Below are positions 54,145-62,821 of a stretch of DNA of 64,000 bases, piece after piece. The translations under genes and the position numbers were made by a program. A model generated the notes under the pieces. The model was not told where the DNA came from, made no database searches, and worked only from the letters and a program-made list of their open reading frames with translations. The first letter of the stretch is position 1, and the number at the start of each line of letters is the position of its first letter. Origin of the DNA: Comamonas terrae (GTDB lineage Bacteria > Pseudomonadota > Gammaproteobacteria > Burkholderiales > Burkholderiaceae_C); the NCBI RefSeq assembly GCF_001544075.1, contig NZ_BCNT01000004.1, positions 372,001 through 436,000 of the forward strand, read 5' to 3'.

Positions 54145-56160
54145 ATGATTGCAGTTATGGAAAAAAACTCTTTATCGCGTGAATTCACGGTGCGCGGCGT
54201 TCTTCTGGGCGCGCTCATCACTCTGGCCTTCACGGCGGCCAACGTCTACCTGGGCCTGAAGGTCGGGCTGACCTTCGCCTCGGCCATTCCGGCGGCCGTG
54301 ATCTCCATGGCGCTGCTGTACCGCTTCAAGGATTCCAGCATCCTGGAGAACAACCTGGTGCAGACCCAGGCCTCGGCCGCGGGCACGCTGTCATCGGTGA
54401 TCTTCGTGCTGCCGGCCCTGCTGATGCTGGGCCTGTGGTCGGGCTTTCCGTTCTGGCAGACGGCGCTGATCTGCGCGGCCGGCGGCACGCTGGGCGTGCT
54501 CTACACCGTGCCGCTGCGCCGCGTGATGGTGGTGCAGTCCGACCTGCCCTATCCCGAAGGCGTGGCCGCGGCCGAGGTGCTGCGCGTGGGCGAGGAGCAG
54601 CGCCACCGCAGCGACGCCTCCGGCGCCGGCTCGCCGCGTTCGGGCCTGCGCGACCTGGGTTGGGGTGCGGGCCTGGCTGCGCTGTTCGGTTTTCTGAGCG
54701 GCGGCCTGCGCGTGCTCGGCGACGCCATCAACCTCTGGATTCCCGTGGGCGGCGTGGCCCTGCGCGTGGCCGCGGGCTTCTCGCCGGCGCTGCTGGCCGC
54801 CGGCTACCTCATGGGCGCGGCCGCGGGCATTGCGGTGCTGGCCGGCCTGGTGCTGTGCTGGGGCGTGGTCGTTCCCTGGCTCACGGCCCATGCCACGCCG
54901 GCGGCAGGCCAGGCCGTCAGCGACCTGGCCACCCAGCTGTGGAGCGGCAAGGCGCGCTTCCTGGGCGCAGGGGTGATCGGCATCTCGGCGCTGTGGACCG
55001 TGGGCACGCTTGCCCGCCCCATCCTCCAGGCCATCCGCAGCCAGCCCGCGCGCGCCTCGGGCAGTGCCGCAATGGCCGGCGACGAAACCGACAAGGACAT
55101 GCCGCGCAGCTGGATGCTGCTCATCGGCCTGGCCGCGCTGGCCGTGCTGTTCCTGGTCGTCAACGGCTTTGTGCACGAGCACATGCCCGAGCTGGCCGAC
55201 GCCGCGCGCTACGGGCTGACGGCACTGTGCGTGCTGTTCGCCGCCGTGTTCGGCTTTCTGGTCGCCGCGGCCTGCGGCTACATGGCCGGCCTCGTGGGCT
55301 CGTCGGCCAGCCCCATCTCGGGCATAGGCATCATCGCGACCATTTTGATGGCCCTGTCACTGCTGGCACTGCATGCCGCGGTGCCCGCGTTCGCGGACAG
55401 CGTCTCGGGCCAGCTCGGCGTGGCGCTGGTGCTGTTCATGGTGTCGGTCATCCTGGCCATGGCCTCGATTTCCAACGACAACCTGCAGGACCTGAAGACT
55501 GGCTACCTGGTCGGTGCCACGCCCTGGCGCCAGCAGGTGGTGCTCATCATCGGCTGCCTGGTCGGCGCGGCCGTGATTCCGCCCGTGCTGGACCTGCTGT
55601 ACAACGCCTACGGCTTTGCCGGCTCGCTGCCGCGCGAAGGCATGGACCCCGGCCAGGCGCTGGCCGCACCCCAGGCCACGCTGATGAAGCAGATCGCCAC
55701 CGGCATCTTCAGCGGCTCGCTGGACTGGACCATGCTGGGCCTGGGCGTGGCGGTCGGCGTGGTCGTCATCGTGCTGGACGTGATGCTGCGCAAGGCTGGT
55801 CGCGGCGCGCTGCCGCCGCTGGCCGTGGGCCTGGGCATCTACCTGCCGCCCACCATCGGCCTGACGCTGACCATCGGCGCGGTGCTGGGCTTTTTCCTGC
55901 AGCGCGCCATCCGGGCCCGCGGCCAGCGCGCCGGCCAGCCCTGGGCGGCCGCGGCCGAGGAGCGCGGCCTGCTGCTGGCCTCGGGCCTGATCGTCGGCGA
56001 GAGCCTGATGGGCCTGGTCATTGCCGCGCTGATCGGCTTCAGCGGCAAGGATGCGCCGCTGGCCATCGTGGGCGAGGGCTTTGCGCCCGCCATGTGGCTG
56101 GGCCTGCTGTGCTTCGCGGCCCTGTGCGCCTTCTTCTACCGCCGGGTGCTGGGCAAATGA
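54145..56160 (+). CDS. OPT-family oligopeptide transporter
   Basis: A 671-residue polytopic protein (about 14-16 helices) of the prokaryotic OPT family. FTVRGVLLGALITLAFTAAN and VYLGLKVGLTFASAIPAAVI form the conserved N-terminus; QSDLPYPEGVAAAEVLRVGE and SIISNDNLQ-type (ISNDNLQDLKTGYLVGATPW) segments are family hallmarks. OPT proteins import short peptides or metal chelates. Start ATG 54145 is taken; ATG 54157 is equally possible. It overlaps the next gene by 4 bp (ATGA). Confidence 0.9.
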   Translation: MIAVMEKNSLSREFTVRGVLLGALITLAFTAANVYLGLKVGLTFASAIPAAVISMALLYRFKDSSILENNLVQTQASAAGTLSSVIFVLPALLMLGLWSGFPFWQTALICAAGGTLGVLYTVPLRRVMVVQSDLPYPEGVAAAEVLRVGEEQRHRSDASGAGSPRSGLRDLGWGAGLAALFGFLSGGLRVLGDAINLWIPVGGVALRVAAGFSPALLAAGYLMGAAAGIAVLAGLVLCWGVVVPWLTAHATPAAGQAVSDLATQLWSGKARFLGAGVIGISALWTVGTLARPILQAIRSQPARASGSAAMAGDETDKDMPRSWMLLIGLAALAVLFLVVNGFVHEHMPELADAARYGLTALCVLFAAVFGFLVAAACGYMAGLVGSSASPISGIGIIATILMALSLLALHAAVPAFADSVSGQLGVALVLFMVSVILAMASISNDNLQDLKTGYLVGATPWRQQVVLIIGCLVGAAVIPPVLDLLYNAYGFAGSLPREGMDPGQALAAPQATLMKQIATGIFSGSLDWTMLGLGVAVGVVVIVLDVMLRKAGRGALPPLAVGLGIYLPPTIGLTLTIGAVLGFFLQRAIRARGQRAGQPWAAAAEERGLLLASGLIVGESLMGLVIAALIGFSGKDAPLAIVGEGFAPAMWLGLLCFAALCAFFYRRVLGK

Positions 56161-56975
56161 GGACGGGGACTTTCGCGCCCGACGGGCAGGCGACGCAGGA
56201 GCAGCCGTTTCGCAAGGGCAACCTGGCCTGCAGCCATGAATGGCTGGAGGATGTCGCAAGCCTGGACGAAGTGCTGGCCCGGCTTGACGTGCTGCGCGCC
56301 GCGGACCCCGCGCACTGCTATCTGAGCACGCTGGACGACCTCGACCAGTGCAGCTATACCTGTGGCCACGCGAGCCAGGACGAGCGCCTGTACCTGGAGG
56401 TGCCCGAAGGCTTCGACTGGGAAGACCCGGTGCAGCTGGCGGCCTGGGAATGCGACAGCCTGCGGCACCGTGCGGGCCAGCTGCGCAATCCCGAGCTGAT
56501 GCAAAGCTGGGAGCAGGTCTGCGGCACGCTGTGCACCATCGGCCCGGATGTGGATGCGCTGCTGGCCGCGAACCGCGCGCCCGAGCAATTGCTGGATGAC
56601 GTGCTGTACCTGCAGCGCGTGCCGGTGGCTGCCCAGGACCTGGCGATTGCCGGCCTGCCCAATGGCTACTTCAGCGCCGACTGGGACATGTTCCAGAACC
56701 ATGCCGTCATCCGCCACCTGGGCCAGGCCCATGGCTATGCCTTCTTCGGCATGGGGGCGAGCTGGCTGGGCTTTGCGCGCGCGCAACCCCTCGATGCCGC
56801 CATGGCGCGGCAACTGGCGGCCGAACTGCGCCAGCTCTACGGCAAAGGCCGCGAGGAGGTGCTGGAACATGGGGGCTGGGCGCAGCTGGCTGCACTGCTG
56901 GCGCAGCGCCGCACACTGTTGCTGGGCTATACGGAAAGCTTTGCCGAGACCCTGGACCTGGGCGAAGGCGACTAG
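56157..56975 (+). CDS. conserved-looking hypothetical protein coupled to the OPT transporter
   Basis: A 272-residue soluble, acidic protein with no signal peptide and no family I recognise. It has six cysteines, including CSYTCGH near residue 64 and LCTIG near 125, and a distinctive aromatic stretch NGYFSADWDMFQNHAVIRHL at about 173-192, followed by FFGMGASWLGFARA. The translational coupling to the OPT gene suggests that it acts on, or is regulated with, the imported compound. Confidence 0.65.
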   Translation: MRTGTFAPDGQATQEQPFRKGNLACSHEWLEDVASLDEVLARLDVLRAADPAHCYLSTLDDLDQCSYTCGHASQDERLYLEVPEGFDWEDPVQLAAWECDSLRHRAGQLRNPELMQSWEQVCGTLCTIGPDVDALLAANRAPEQLLDDVLYLQRVPVAAQDLAIAGLPNGYFSADWDMFQNHAVIRHLGQAHGYAFFGMGASWLGFARAQPLDAAMARQLAAELRQLYGKGREEVLEHGGWAQLAALLAQRRTLLLGYTESFAETLDLGEGD

Positions 56976-57035
56976 CCGAGCGCACGGCCTGTCTTATAGT
57001 GGCCGCCTCCACGCTCTGCATCTGCATCCTTTCCC

Positions 57036-57464
57036 ATGGCCCGCGTCCAATTCGAGCTTCCCGCGCAGTTCCTGTTCTCCACCGAGATGCAGATCTACAT
57101 CAGCCACGTCAACCAGGGCGGCCATCTGGACAATGCCCAGCTGCTGACCCTGGTGTCCGAGGCGCGCGTGCGCTTCTTCAAGCACCTGGGCTACCGCGAG
57201 TCGGATGTGCAGGGCCACGGCGTGGTGGTGGGCGACATCGTGGCCCAGTACAAGTCCGAGGGCTTTCACGGCGAGACCATGCGCGTGGAGATGACGCCGG
57301 CCGATCCCAACAAATACGGCTTCGACCTGGTCTTTCGCATGACCGAGACGGCCAGCGCCCGCGAAGTGGCGCGCGGCAAGGTCGGCGTGGTCTTTGTGGC
57401 CCGGGGCGAACGCAAGGTGGCGCCGATTCCCGAACCGTTGCGGCTGGCGCTTTTTGGCGCATGA
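57036..57464 (+). CDS. hotdog-fold acyl-CoA thioesterase
   Basis: A 142-residue 4HBT-type protein: YISHVNQGGHLDNAQLLTLV carries the HxNxGGHxDN active-site segment, then VSEARVRFFKHLGY, HGVVVGDIVAQYKSE and VARGKVGVVFVA. Such thioesterases hydrolyse acyl-CoAs in the cytoplasm; chain specificity cannot be told. It is monocistronic, with a terminator immediately after it. Confidence 0.88.
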   Translation: MARVQFELPAQFLFSTEMQIYISHVNQGGHLDNAQLLTLVSEARVRFFKHLGYRESDVQGHGVVVGDIVAQYKSEGFHGETMRVEMTPADPNKYGFDLVFRMTETASAREVARGKVGVVFVARGERKVAPIPEPLRLALFGA

Positions 57465-57465
57465 A

Positions 57466-57498
57466 AAAAACCGCAGGGCGCGAGCCGCTGCGGTTTTT
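57466..57498. terminator. bidirectional terminator between the thioesterase and sorB-like genes
   Basis: AAAAACCGCAG pairs perfectly with CTGCGGTTTTT around an 11-nt loop. A-run and T-run flank it on both strands, so it can serve both convergent units. Confidence 0.9.
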
Positions 57499-57599
57499 CT
57501 ATCGCCGCCGGGCCGTCCCAAGGCAATAAAGTGCCCTCTCGGGGGGCGCAGCCGCACTACGTGGGCGTGCGTGGGGCGTTTGTTGTCGCGGAGGCTGAC

Positions 57600-57932
57600 T
57601 TATTTGCCTGCGGTGCCTTCCGCGCCGTAGGTCTTGCTCAGGTAGTCCACGATGGGCTCGATGTCGGCCTCGGGGAAGGGCGCGCCGAACGGCTTTTTCA
57701 TCTTCTTGACCGTGGCCTCCCAGTAGCTGCGCGGCGAGGTGTGTGGCTGGGTCTGCACGTACTGGGCCGAGTGGCACATCAGGCAGTGGGCCATGGCCAG
57801 CTGGTAGCCGGGCAGGCTGCTTTCCTGGTAGACGGCGGTCTCGGCCGGCAGCGTGATCTCCAGCGCCTGGGCCGGGCCCAGGGCCAGGCCGGCGGCCAGC
57901 AGCAGGGCGCTCTTCAGGATGGTGGTTTTCAT
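57600..57932 (-). CDS. c-type cytochrome subunit of sulfite dehydrogenase (SorB-like)
   Basis: A 110-residue exported protein with a cleavable signal (ILKSALLLAAGLALGPAQA) and one haem c site, C50-L-M-C53-H54. The following SAQYVQTQPHTSPRSYWEA and the distal Met in KMKKPFGAPFP fit the SorB cytochrome. It lies 11 bp downstream of the molybdoenzyme gene and should accept its electrons and pass them to cytochrome c or an oxidase. Confidence 0.87.
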   Translation of the reverse strand: MKTTILKSALLLAAGLALGPAQALEITLPAETAVYQESSLPGYQLAMAHCLMCHSAQYVQTQPHTSPRSYWEATVKKMKKPFGAPFPEADIEPIVDYLSKTYGAEGTAGK

Positions 57933-57943
57933 GGCGCTTCTCC

Positions 57944-59194
57944 TCAGACCGCGTTGATGCGGACGGTTTCCACCACATTGCGCATATAGCCCGCGGGGTT
58001 CCACAGCGCCTCCATCGGCTGGCCCTGGCCCGCGCGGTTGACGGCGCGCACCTTGAGCTCGTACTCGCCCTTCCTCGGCGGCTTGAAGCTGGCCTTCCAC
58101 TCGCGGAACGAATAGCGGCTGAGCTCCTCGCCGAGCGTGGCGGCCTGCCAGGTCCTGCCGCCGTCGCTGGAGATGCTGACCTCGGCAATGCCCTGGCCGC
58201 CGTCGAAGGCGATGCCGCGCAGCACCACTTCCTTGCCGGCCTGGAGGCGTGCGCCGTCCTGGTGGCTGGTGATGAAGGAGCGGGTGTTGAAGCGGCCGAT
58301 GGGCGCGGTCTTGGCCGGGCCCTTGCCCGCCGGCGTGCAGGCGCAGGCGTTGGCGGGGATGCGGTAGGCCGAGGCCATCCAGAAGCCGTCGAACACCTTG
58401 TCCAGCACCTGGATCTCGTTCACATGCTTGATCCAGTAGGTGCCGTAGTAGCCGGGCACGACCAGGCGCAGCGGGTAGCCGTTGAGCATGGGCAGGTCCT
58501 GGTCGTTCATGGCCCAGGCCAGCATGACCTCGCCGTCCATGGCATGGTCGATGTCCAGCGCCTTCACGAAGTCCGGGCCGCCGTCGATGGGCGGCTTGTC
58601 CATGCCGTTGAAGCTGACCTGCACCGCGCCGGGCTTGAGGCCGGCCTTCTCCAGCACGCGCCTGAGCGGCACGCCGGTCCACTTGGCATTGCCCATGGCG
58701 CCGTTGCCCAGCTGCCCGCCGTTGACGCGCGGAGTGAAGAAGCCCCGGCTGTTGCCCGAGCACTGGTGCACGGCCACGAGGCTCACCGGCTCGCCCAGGG
58801 CCTTGAGCTCGGCCAGCGACAGCGTGAGCGGCCTCTCCACCAGTCCGCCGATGCTGACGCGGAACTCCTCGGCCTTGATGTCGGTGGGGATGCCGCTCCA
58901 GTGGTAGCGCACGAAGAAGGCGTCGTTGGGCGTGATCAGGCCTTCGTTGAACACCTCGAACGGCGTCTCCAGCTGGGGCGGGCGGCTGGTCTGCAGGATC
59001 AACGGGCGCTTCTGGGGAAAGGCCGCCAGCTCGCGCACGCCGTTGGCGAACGGCAGCGTGACCTGCGTGGGCGCCGCATTGGCGGCCAGCGCGCGCACGG
59101 CGGGGCTCAGCAGCGCGGCGCCCGCGCCGGCGGCCTGCAGCCAGTGGCGGCGGCTGCCCTGCAAGGGCTGGGGTGGATGGGCGGGATGCTTCAT
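57944..59194 (-). CDS. molybdopterin sulfite oxidase/dehydrogenase catalytic subunit (SorA-like)
   Basis: A 416-residue periplasmic molybdoenzyme. A twin-arginine signal (GSRRHWLQAAGAGAALLS) directs Tat export. The molybdopterin domain contains the Mo-ligating C145 in VAVHQCSGNSRGFF, PLRLVVPGYYGTYWIKHV and ANACACTPAGKGP; a C-terminal Mo-co dimerisation domain (VSISSDGGRTWQAATLGEEL) completes it. With the cytochrome next to it, the pair matches the SorAB type that oxidises sulfite to sulfate. Ordinary YedY-type or nitrate-reductase-like roles fit less well. Confidence 0.9.
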   Translation of the reverse strand: MKHPAHPPQPLQGSRRHWLQAAGAGAALLSPAVRALAANAAPTQVTLPFANGVRELAAFPQKRPLILQTSRPPQLETPFEVFNEGLITPNDAFFVRYHWSGIPTDIKAEEFRVSIGGLVERPLTLSLAELKALGEPVSLVAVHQCSGNSRGFFTPRVNGGQLGNGAMGNAKWTGVPLRRVLEKAGLKPGAVQVSFNGMDKPPIDGGPDFVKALDIDHAMDGEVMLAWAMNDQDLPMLNGYPLRLVVPGYYGTYWIKHVNEIQVLDKVFDGFWMASAYRIPANACACTPAGKGPAKTAPIGRFNTRSFITSHQDGARLQAGKEVVLRGIAFDGGQGIAEVSISSDGGRTWQAATLGEELSRYSFREWKASFKPPRKGEYELKVRAVNRAGQGQPMEALWNPAGYMRNVVETVRINAV

Positions 59195-59380
59195 CGGTGG
59201 TCTCCGGGGAATGTTGTTGTGAGCCGATAGCGCAGCGGTCCGCAGGCGGCATGGCTGCGCCTGCCCATGGTAAGCAGCTTGGGCCCGGCCCGGAAGCCCG
59301 GCCATGGAGCCAGCCGGCAACATTCGATGGAGCCAGGGCCATGGCCGGCAATCCGGTGAGTGCGGCCCTGTGGTTCGGCC

Positions 59381-59944
59381 TCAGGCCACGGCCGGCGCCT
59401 GGATGCGGTAGAGGCAGTGCTCGGCCAGCCGGTGGCCGGCGGGCAGCGCGGGGTGAAGAAAAGTGGTGGCGTCCCGGCGCATGCCCAGCCGCTGCATCAC
59501 GGCCTCGGAGCGTGTGTTGTGGACGGAGGTGAAGGACACCACTTCCTCCAGCCCCAGCACCTCGAATGCAAACCGCAGCGCGGCGGCAGCGCCCTCGGTG
59601 GCGTAGCCCTTGCCCCAGTGCGCGCGGGCCAGCCGCCAGCCCACTTCCACGCAGGGCGAAAAGGGCAGGTGGGCGGGCGCATGCAGGCCGATCATGCCGA
59701 CGAAGGCGCCGCTGCGGCGCTCCTCCACGGCCCAGAAGCCGCCCCAGCCGCGCTCGGCAATCAGCGCCTGGCAGCGCAGCGCGATGGCATCGCTCTCGGC
59801 GCGCGACAGCACGGCGGGAAAGTGGCGCATGACCTCGGGGTCGGCGTTGAGCGCGGCAAACGCCGGCAGATCCTGCGCGCGCCACTGGCGCAGTTGCAGG
59901 CGGGCCGTGTGCAGGGTTCGGGGCGGAAGGAGGGCAAGGTCCAT
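59381..59944 (-). CDS. GNAT-family acetyltransferase (RimJ/RimL-like)
   Basis: A 187-residue N-acetyltransferase: LHTARLQLRQWRAQDLPAFA at the N-terminus, VEVGWRLARAHWGKGYATEG (acetyl-CoA pyrophosphate loop) and FTSVHNTRSEAVMQRLGMRR. The pattern is of RimJ-like enzymes, acting on amino-terminal or small-molecule amines. Substrate is unknown. It is the gene upstream of sorA on the same strand but 186 bp away. Confidence 0.87.
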   Translation of the reverse strand: MDLALLPPRTLHTARLQLRQWRAQDLPAFAALNADPEVMRHFPAVLSRAESDAIALRCQALIAERGWGGFWAVEERRSGAFVGMIGLHAPAHLPFSPCVEVGWRLARAHWGKGYATEGAAAALRFAFEVLGLEEVVSFTSVHNTRSEAVMQRLGMRRDATTFLHPALPAGHRLAEHCLYRIQAPAVA

Positions 59945-59983
59945 AGGCCCGGATATTAGCCGTGGGCGTGCAGGCGGTCTTGA

Positions 59984-60014
59984 ATCGATAGCTGCCTGCG
60001 CTTGATGGATAAGG
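59984..60014 (+). repeat. copy of the short TGATAGCTGC repeat
   Basis: ATCGATAGCTGCCTGCGC followed by TTGATGGATAAGG lies between the GNAT and hydrolase genes. Confidence 0.65.
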
Positions 60015-60059
60015 GAATGAGGATGTTTTTGCCGGAGGAAAGCCCGGCGGGCCTCTTCG

Positions 60060-60875
60060 TCAGCGCATGGGTCTAGCGGGTGGGGCCACGAACCGCGCCA
60101 CGGCATCCCACAGCGCCGGGGCCCGCAGAATGCTGGAGTGTCCGGTGTGCGGCAGGGCCAGCACTTCCACGGCCTTGCCCTGGAGGCTTTGCAGCAAGGC
60201 ATCGGTGCGCGCCGCACCCACCACCTTGTCGTGGCTGGCGCGCAGCACCAGGATGGGGCCCTGGTAATGCTTCAGGTGCGCGGCGGAGTCGAAAGGATCG
60301 CGCAGCAGCAGCTCCACCGGCAGCCAGGCATACATGCCGCGCACGGTGTTCAGAATGCTGTCGAACGGCGTGACCAGCACCAGCCCGTCGGGCCGGCGCG
60401 CATCGGCCACGGCCGCGGCCACGCCCGTGCCCAGGCTGCGCCCCATGACCGTGATGGGCTCCTGTGGGTGCAGCCGCCGGACCTCGTCGAACAGGGCCAC
60501 GGCGTCCAGCTCCATCATCTCCTGCGAAGGCTCGCCCTCGCTGGCGCCGTAGCCGCGGTAGGCCAGCATGTAGATGTCGCTGTGGGGCAGCGCGCGGGCC
60601 AGCTGCGGCAGGCGGCGCTCGATGTTCTCGGCATTGCCGCCGAAGTAGATCACCGCGCTGCCGGCCTTGCCATCCTCGGGATGCCACTGCCAGCCGCGCA
60701 GCAGCACATCGGCGCGTTGCAGCGCGAAATTGGTGGTCTCCGCCGCCACCCGCGTGCTCTCGCCCGGAAAGATCATCTGGCGCTGCTGGGCGAACATATA
60801 GCTGCAGATGCAGACATAGACTGCCACGCACAGGGCGAGCAGCCACAGCAGTGGCTTGAGCAGCTTGGAGAACAT
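60060..60875 (-). CDS. membrane-anchored alpha/beta hydrolase
   Basis: A 271-residue hydrolase with one N-terminal anchor helix (LLKPLLWLLALCVAVYVCIC). The catalytic domain has IYFGGNAENIERR, YMLAYRGYGASEGEPSQ, the nucleophile elbow GRSLGTGVAAA, acid in LRASHDKVV and His in LPHTGHSSI. This is the BEM46/YfhR-like pattern. The ATG at 60875 is preferred since the open frame upstream has no coding character. Confidence 0.85.
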   Translation of the reverse strand: MFSKLLKPLLWLLALCVAVYVCICSYMFAQQRQMIFPGESTRVAAETTNFALQRADVLLRGWQWHPEDGKAGSAVIYFGGNAENIERRLPQLARALPHSDIYMLAYRGYGASEGEPSQEMMELDAVALFDEVRRLHPQEPITVMGRSLGTGVAAAVADARRPDGLVLVTPFDSILNTVRGMYAWLPVELLLRDPFDSAAHLKHYQGPILVLRASHDKVVGAARTDALLQSLQGKAVEVLALPHTGHSSILRAPALWDAVARFVAPPARPMR

Positions 60876-61114
60876 GAACGGATGAGGAAATGATGCGGAG
60901 TGCGCCGGATTGTGCGCAGTTTTGTGTGACGACTGTGTAGTCTTTACCGGGGCTTTATGTAAAGGCGGCCCGGGGCGCTTGTGGGAGCCGCATGCCTTGC
61001 ATGCCGGGGGCAGGTCTCGGCCCGCCCCAGGCCGAAAGAAAGCAGCCCTTTTGCAGCGCTGCGGGCAACCTGCGGAGCACAAGGCCGATGGAGGGCAGGA
61101 TGGCTTCTTTATAT

Positions 61115-61142
61115 TTTTGATAGCTGCCGGCGCTTGCTGCAT
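61115..61142 (+). repeat. copy of the short TGATAGCTGC repeat
   Basis: TTTTGATAGCTGCCGGCGC followed by TTGCTGC matches the family consensus at nearly every position. Confidence 0.65.
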
Positions 61143-61296
61143 CAGCGTCGGAGGCTAATTCTTCCATGGCTCTTGCAGGCCGCCTGCCGGAGCACGACCC
61201 GGCGCGGCCGGCTGGGCTACAAGGCAGCCGCTGCTTGATGGTGGCGGCGTTGGACCTTCCAGCGCTACAGCTCCATTCCATCGTGCCTGGATGGGA

Positions 61297-61320
61297 AAAA
61301 ACCTCCCGAAGGAGGTTTTT
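61297..61320 (-). terminator. intrinsic terminator after gatB
   Basis: On the minus strand CCTCC-TTCG-GGAGG has a stable TTCG loop and is followed by six T. It lies 29 bp after the gatB stop. Confidence 0.9.
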
Positions 61321-61348
61321 AACAAGGCACCGAAATGCGGGCGGCAGC

Positions 61349-62794
61349 TTATGCCAGCTTCGCCTTCAACAGCTCATTCACCTGCCCGGGATTGGCCTTG
61401 CCCTTGGAGGCCTTCATCACCTGGCCGACCAGCGCGTTGAATGCCTTGTCCTTGCCGGCCTTGTACTGCTCCACGTTCGCGGGGTTGGCGGCGATCACCT
61501 CGTCGATGATCTTTTCCAGCGCGCCGGTGTCGTTCATCTGCTTGAGGCCCTTGGCTTCGATGACGGCATCCACGTCGGAGCCTTCGCCGGACCACAGCGC
61601 CTCGAACACCTGCTTGGCGGCGTTGTTGGAGATGGTGCCGTCGCCGATGCGCCTGATCAGCGCGCCCAGCTGCTGGCTGCCGACCTTGACGGCGTCCATG
61701 CCGATTTCCTCGTTGTTGAGGCGCCGCGAGATCTCGCCCATCACCCAGTTGGAGGCCAGCTTGGGCGCGCCGCAGGCCTTGGCGGCGTCCTCGAAGTAGG
61801 CGGCCATGGCTTGGCTCTGGGTCAGCGTGGTGGCGTCGTACTCGGGCAGGCCGTACTGCTGCACGAAGCGCGCGGCCATGGCGCGGGGCAGCTCGGGCAT
61901 TTCGGCCTTCACGCGCTCCACCCATTCGGGGGCCACGACCAGCGGCGGCAGGTCGGGGTCGGGGAAGTAGCGGTAGTCGGCCGCGTCTTCCTTGGTGCGC
62001 ATGGCGCGGGTCTCGCCCGTGTCGGGGTTGAACAGCACGGTGGCCTGCTGGATCTTGTGGCCGTCCTCGAGCTGCTCGATCTGCCAGAGGATTTCGTAGT
62101 CGATGGCGATCTGCATGTTCCTGAACGAGTTCAGGTTCTTGATCTCGCGGCGCGTGCCCAGCGGCTGGCCCGGCTTGCGCACGGAGACGTTGGCGTCGCA
62201 ACGGAACGATCCTTCCTGCATGTTGCCGTCGCAGATGCCGATCCAGGTGACGATCTTGTGCAGTTCCTTGGCGTAGGCCACGGCTTCTTCGGTAGAGCGG
62301 ATGTCGGGCTCGGTCACGATTTCCAGCAGCGGCGTGCCGGCGCGGTTCAGGTCGATGCCGGATTCGGCCGGGAACTCGTCGTGCACGGATTTGCCGGCGT
62401 CTTCTTCCAGGTGGGCGCGCACCAGGCGCACGGTCTTGAGCTGGTCGCCCACGTAGAAGCTGACTTCGCCGCCCTGCACCACGGGGATCTCGAACTGGGA
62501 GATCTGGTAGCCCTTGGGCAGGTCGGGGTAGAAGTAGTTCTTGCGCGCGAAGATGGAGCGCGGCGCAATCGTGGAGCCGAGCGACAGGCCGAGCTTGATC
62601 GCGCATTCCACGGCCTTCCTGTTCATGACCGGCAGCGTGCCGGGCAGGGCCAGGTCCACGGCGCAGGCCTGGGTGTTGGGCGCGGCGCCGAAGGCGGTGC
62701 TGGCGCGGCTGAAGATCTTGCTGTTCGTGGCCAGCTGGGCGTGGGTCTCGAAGCCGATGACGACTTCGTAGCCATTGATCAGTTTCACTGTCAT
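61349..62794 (-). CDS. gatB: Asp-tRNA(Asn)/Glu-tRNA(Gln) amidotransferase subunit B (GatB)
   Basis: A 481-residue subunit of GatCAB, which activates misacylated tRNA and amidates it to Asn- or Gln-t[23 protein letters not shown] at the N-terminus, [47 protein letters not shown] and the C-terminal YqeY-like tail ([20 protein letters not shown]) are all present. It starts 27 bp after the gatA stop, the usual order. Confidence 0.96.
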   Translation of the reverse strand: MTVKLINGYEVVIGFETHAQLATNSKIFSRASTAFGAAPNTQACAVDLALPGTLPVMNRKAVECAIKLGLSLGSTIAPRSIFARKNYFYPDLPKGYQISQFEIPVVQGGEVSFYVGDQLKTVRLVRAHLEEDAGKSVHDEFPAESGIDLNRAGTPLLEIVTEPDIRSTEEAVAYAKELHKIVTWIGICDGNMQEGSFRCDANVSVRKPGQPLGTRREIKNLNSFRNMQIAIDYEILWQIEQLEDGHKIQQATVLFNPDTGETRAMRTKEDAADYRYFPDPDLPPLVVAPEWVERVKAEMPELPRAMAARFVQQYGLPEYDATTLTQSQAMAAYFEDAAKACGAPKLASNWVMGEISRRLNNEEIGMDAVKVGSQQLGALIRRIGDGTISNNAAKQVFEALWSGEGSDVDAVIEAKGLKQMNDTGALEKIIDEVIAANPANVEQYKAGKDKAFNALVGQVMKASKGKANPGQVNELLKAKLA

Positions 62795-62821
62795 TTGCAG
62801 AGAGTCCTTCCTGCGTCTGTC

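Larger units (their letters stand above)
60876..61348. other. 473-bp gap between the hydrolase gene and gatB
   Basis: No gene is supported. It contains a CTTTAC/GTAAAG inverted repeat (60942-60964) that may mark the hydrolase promoter region, a GGCATGC/GCATGCC-type dyad near 60990, a short dispersed repeat (61115) and the gatB terminator (61297). GC content is lower around 61115 than in the flanks. Confidence 0.5.
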
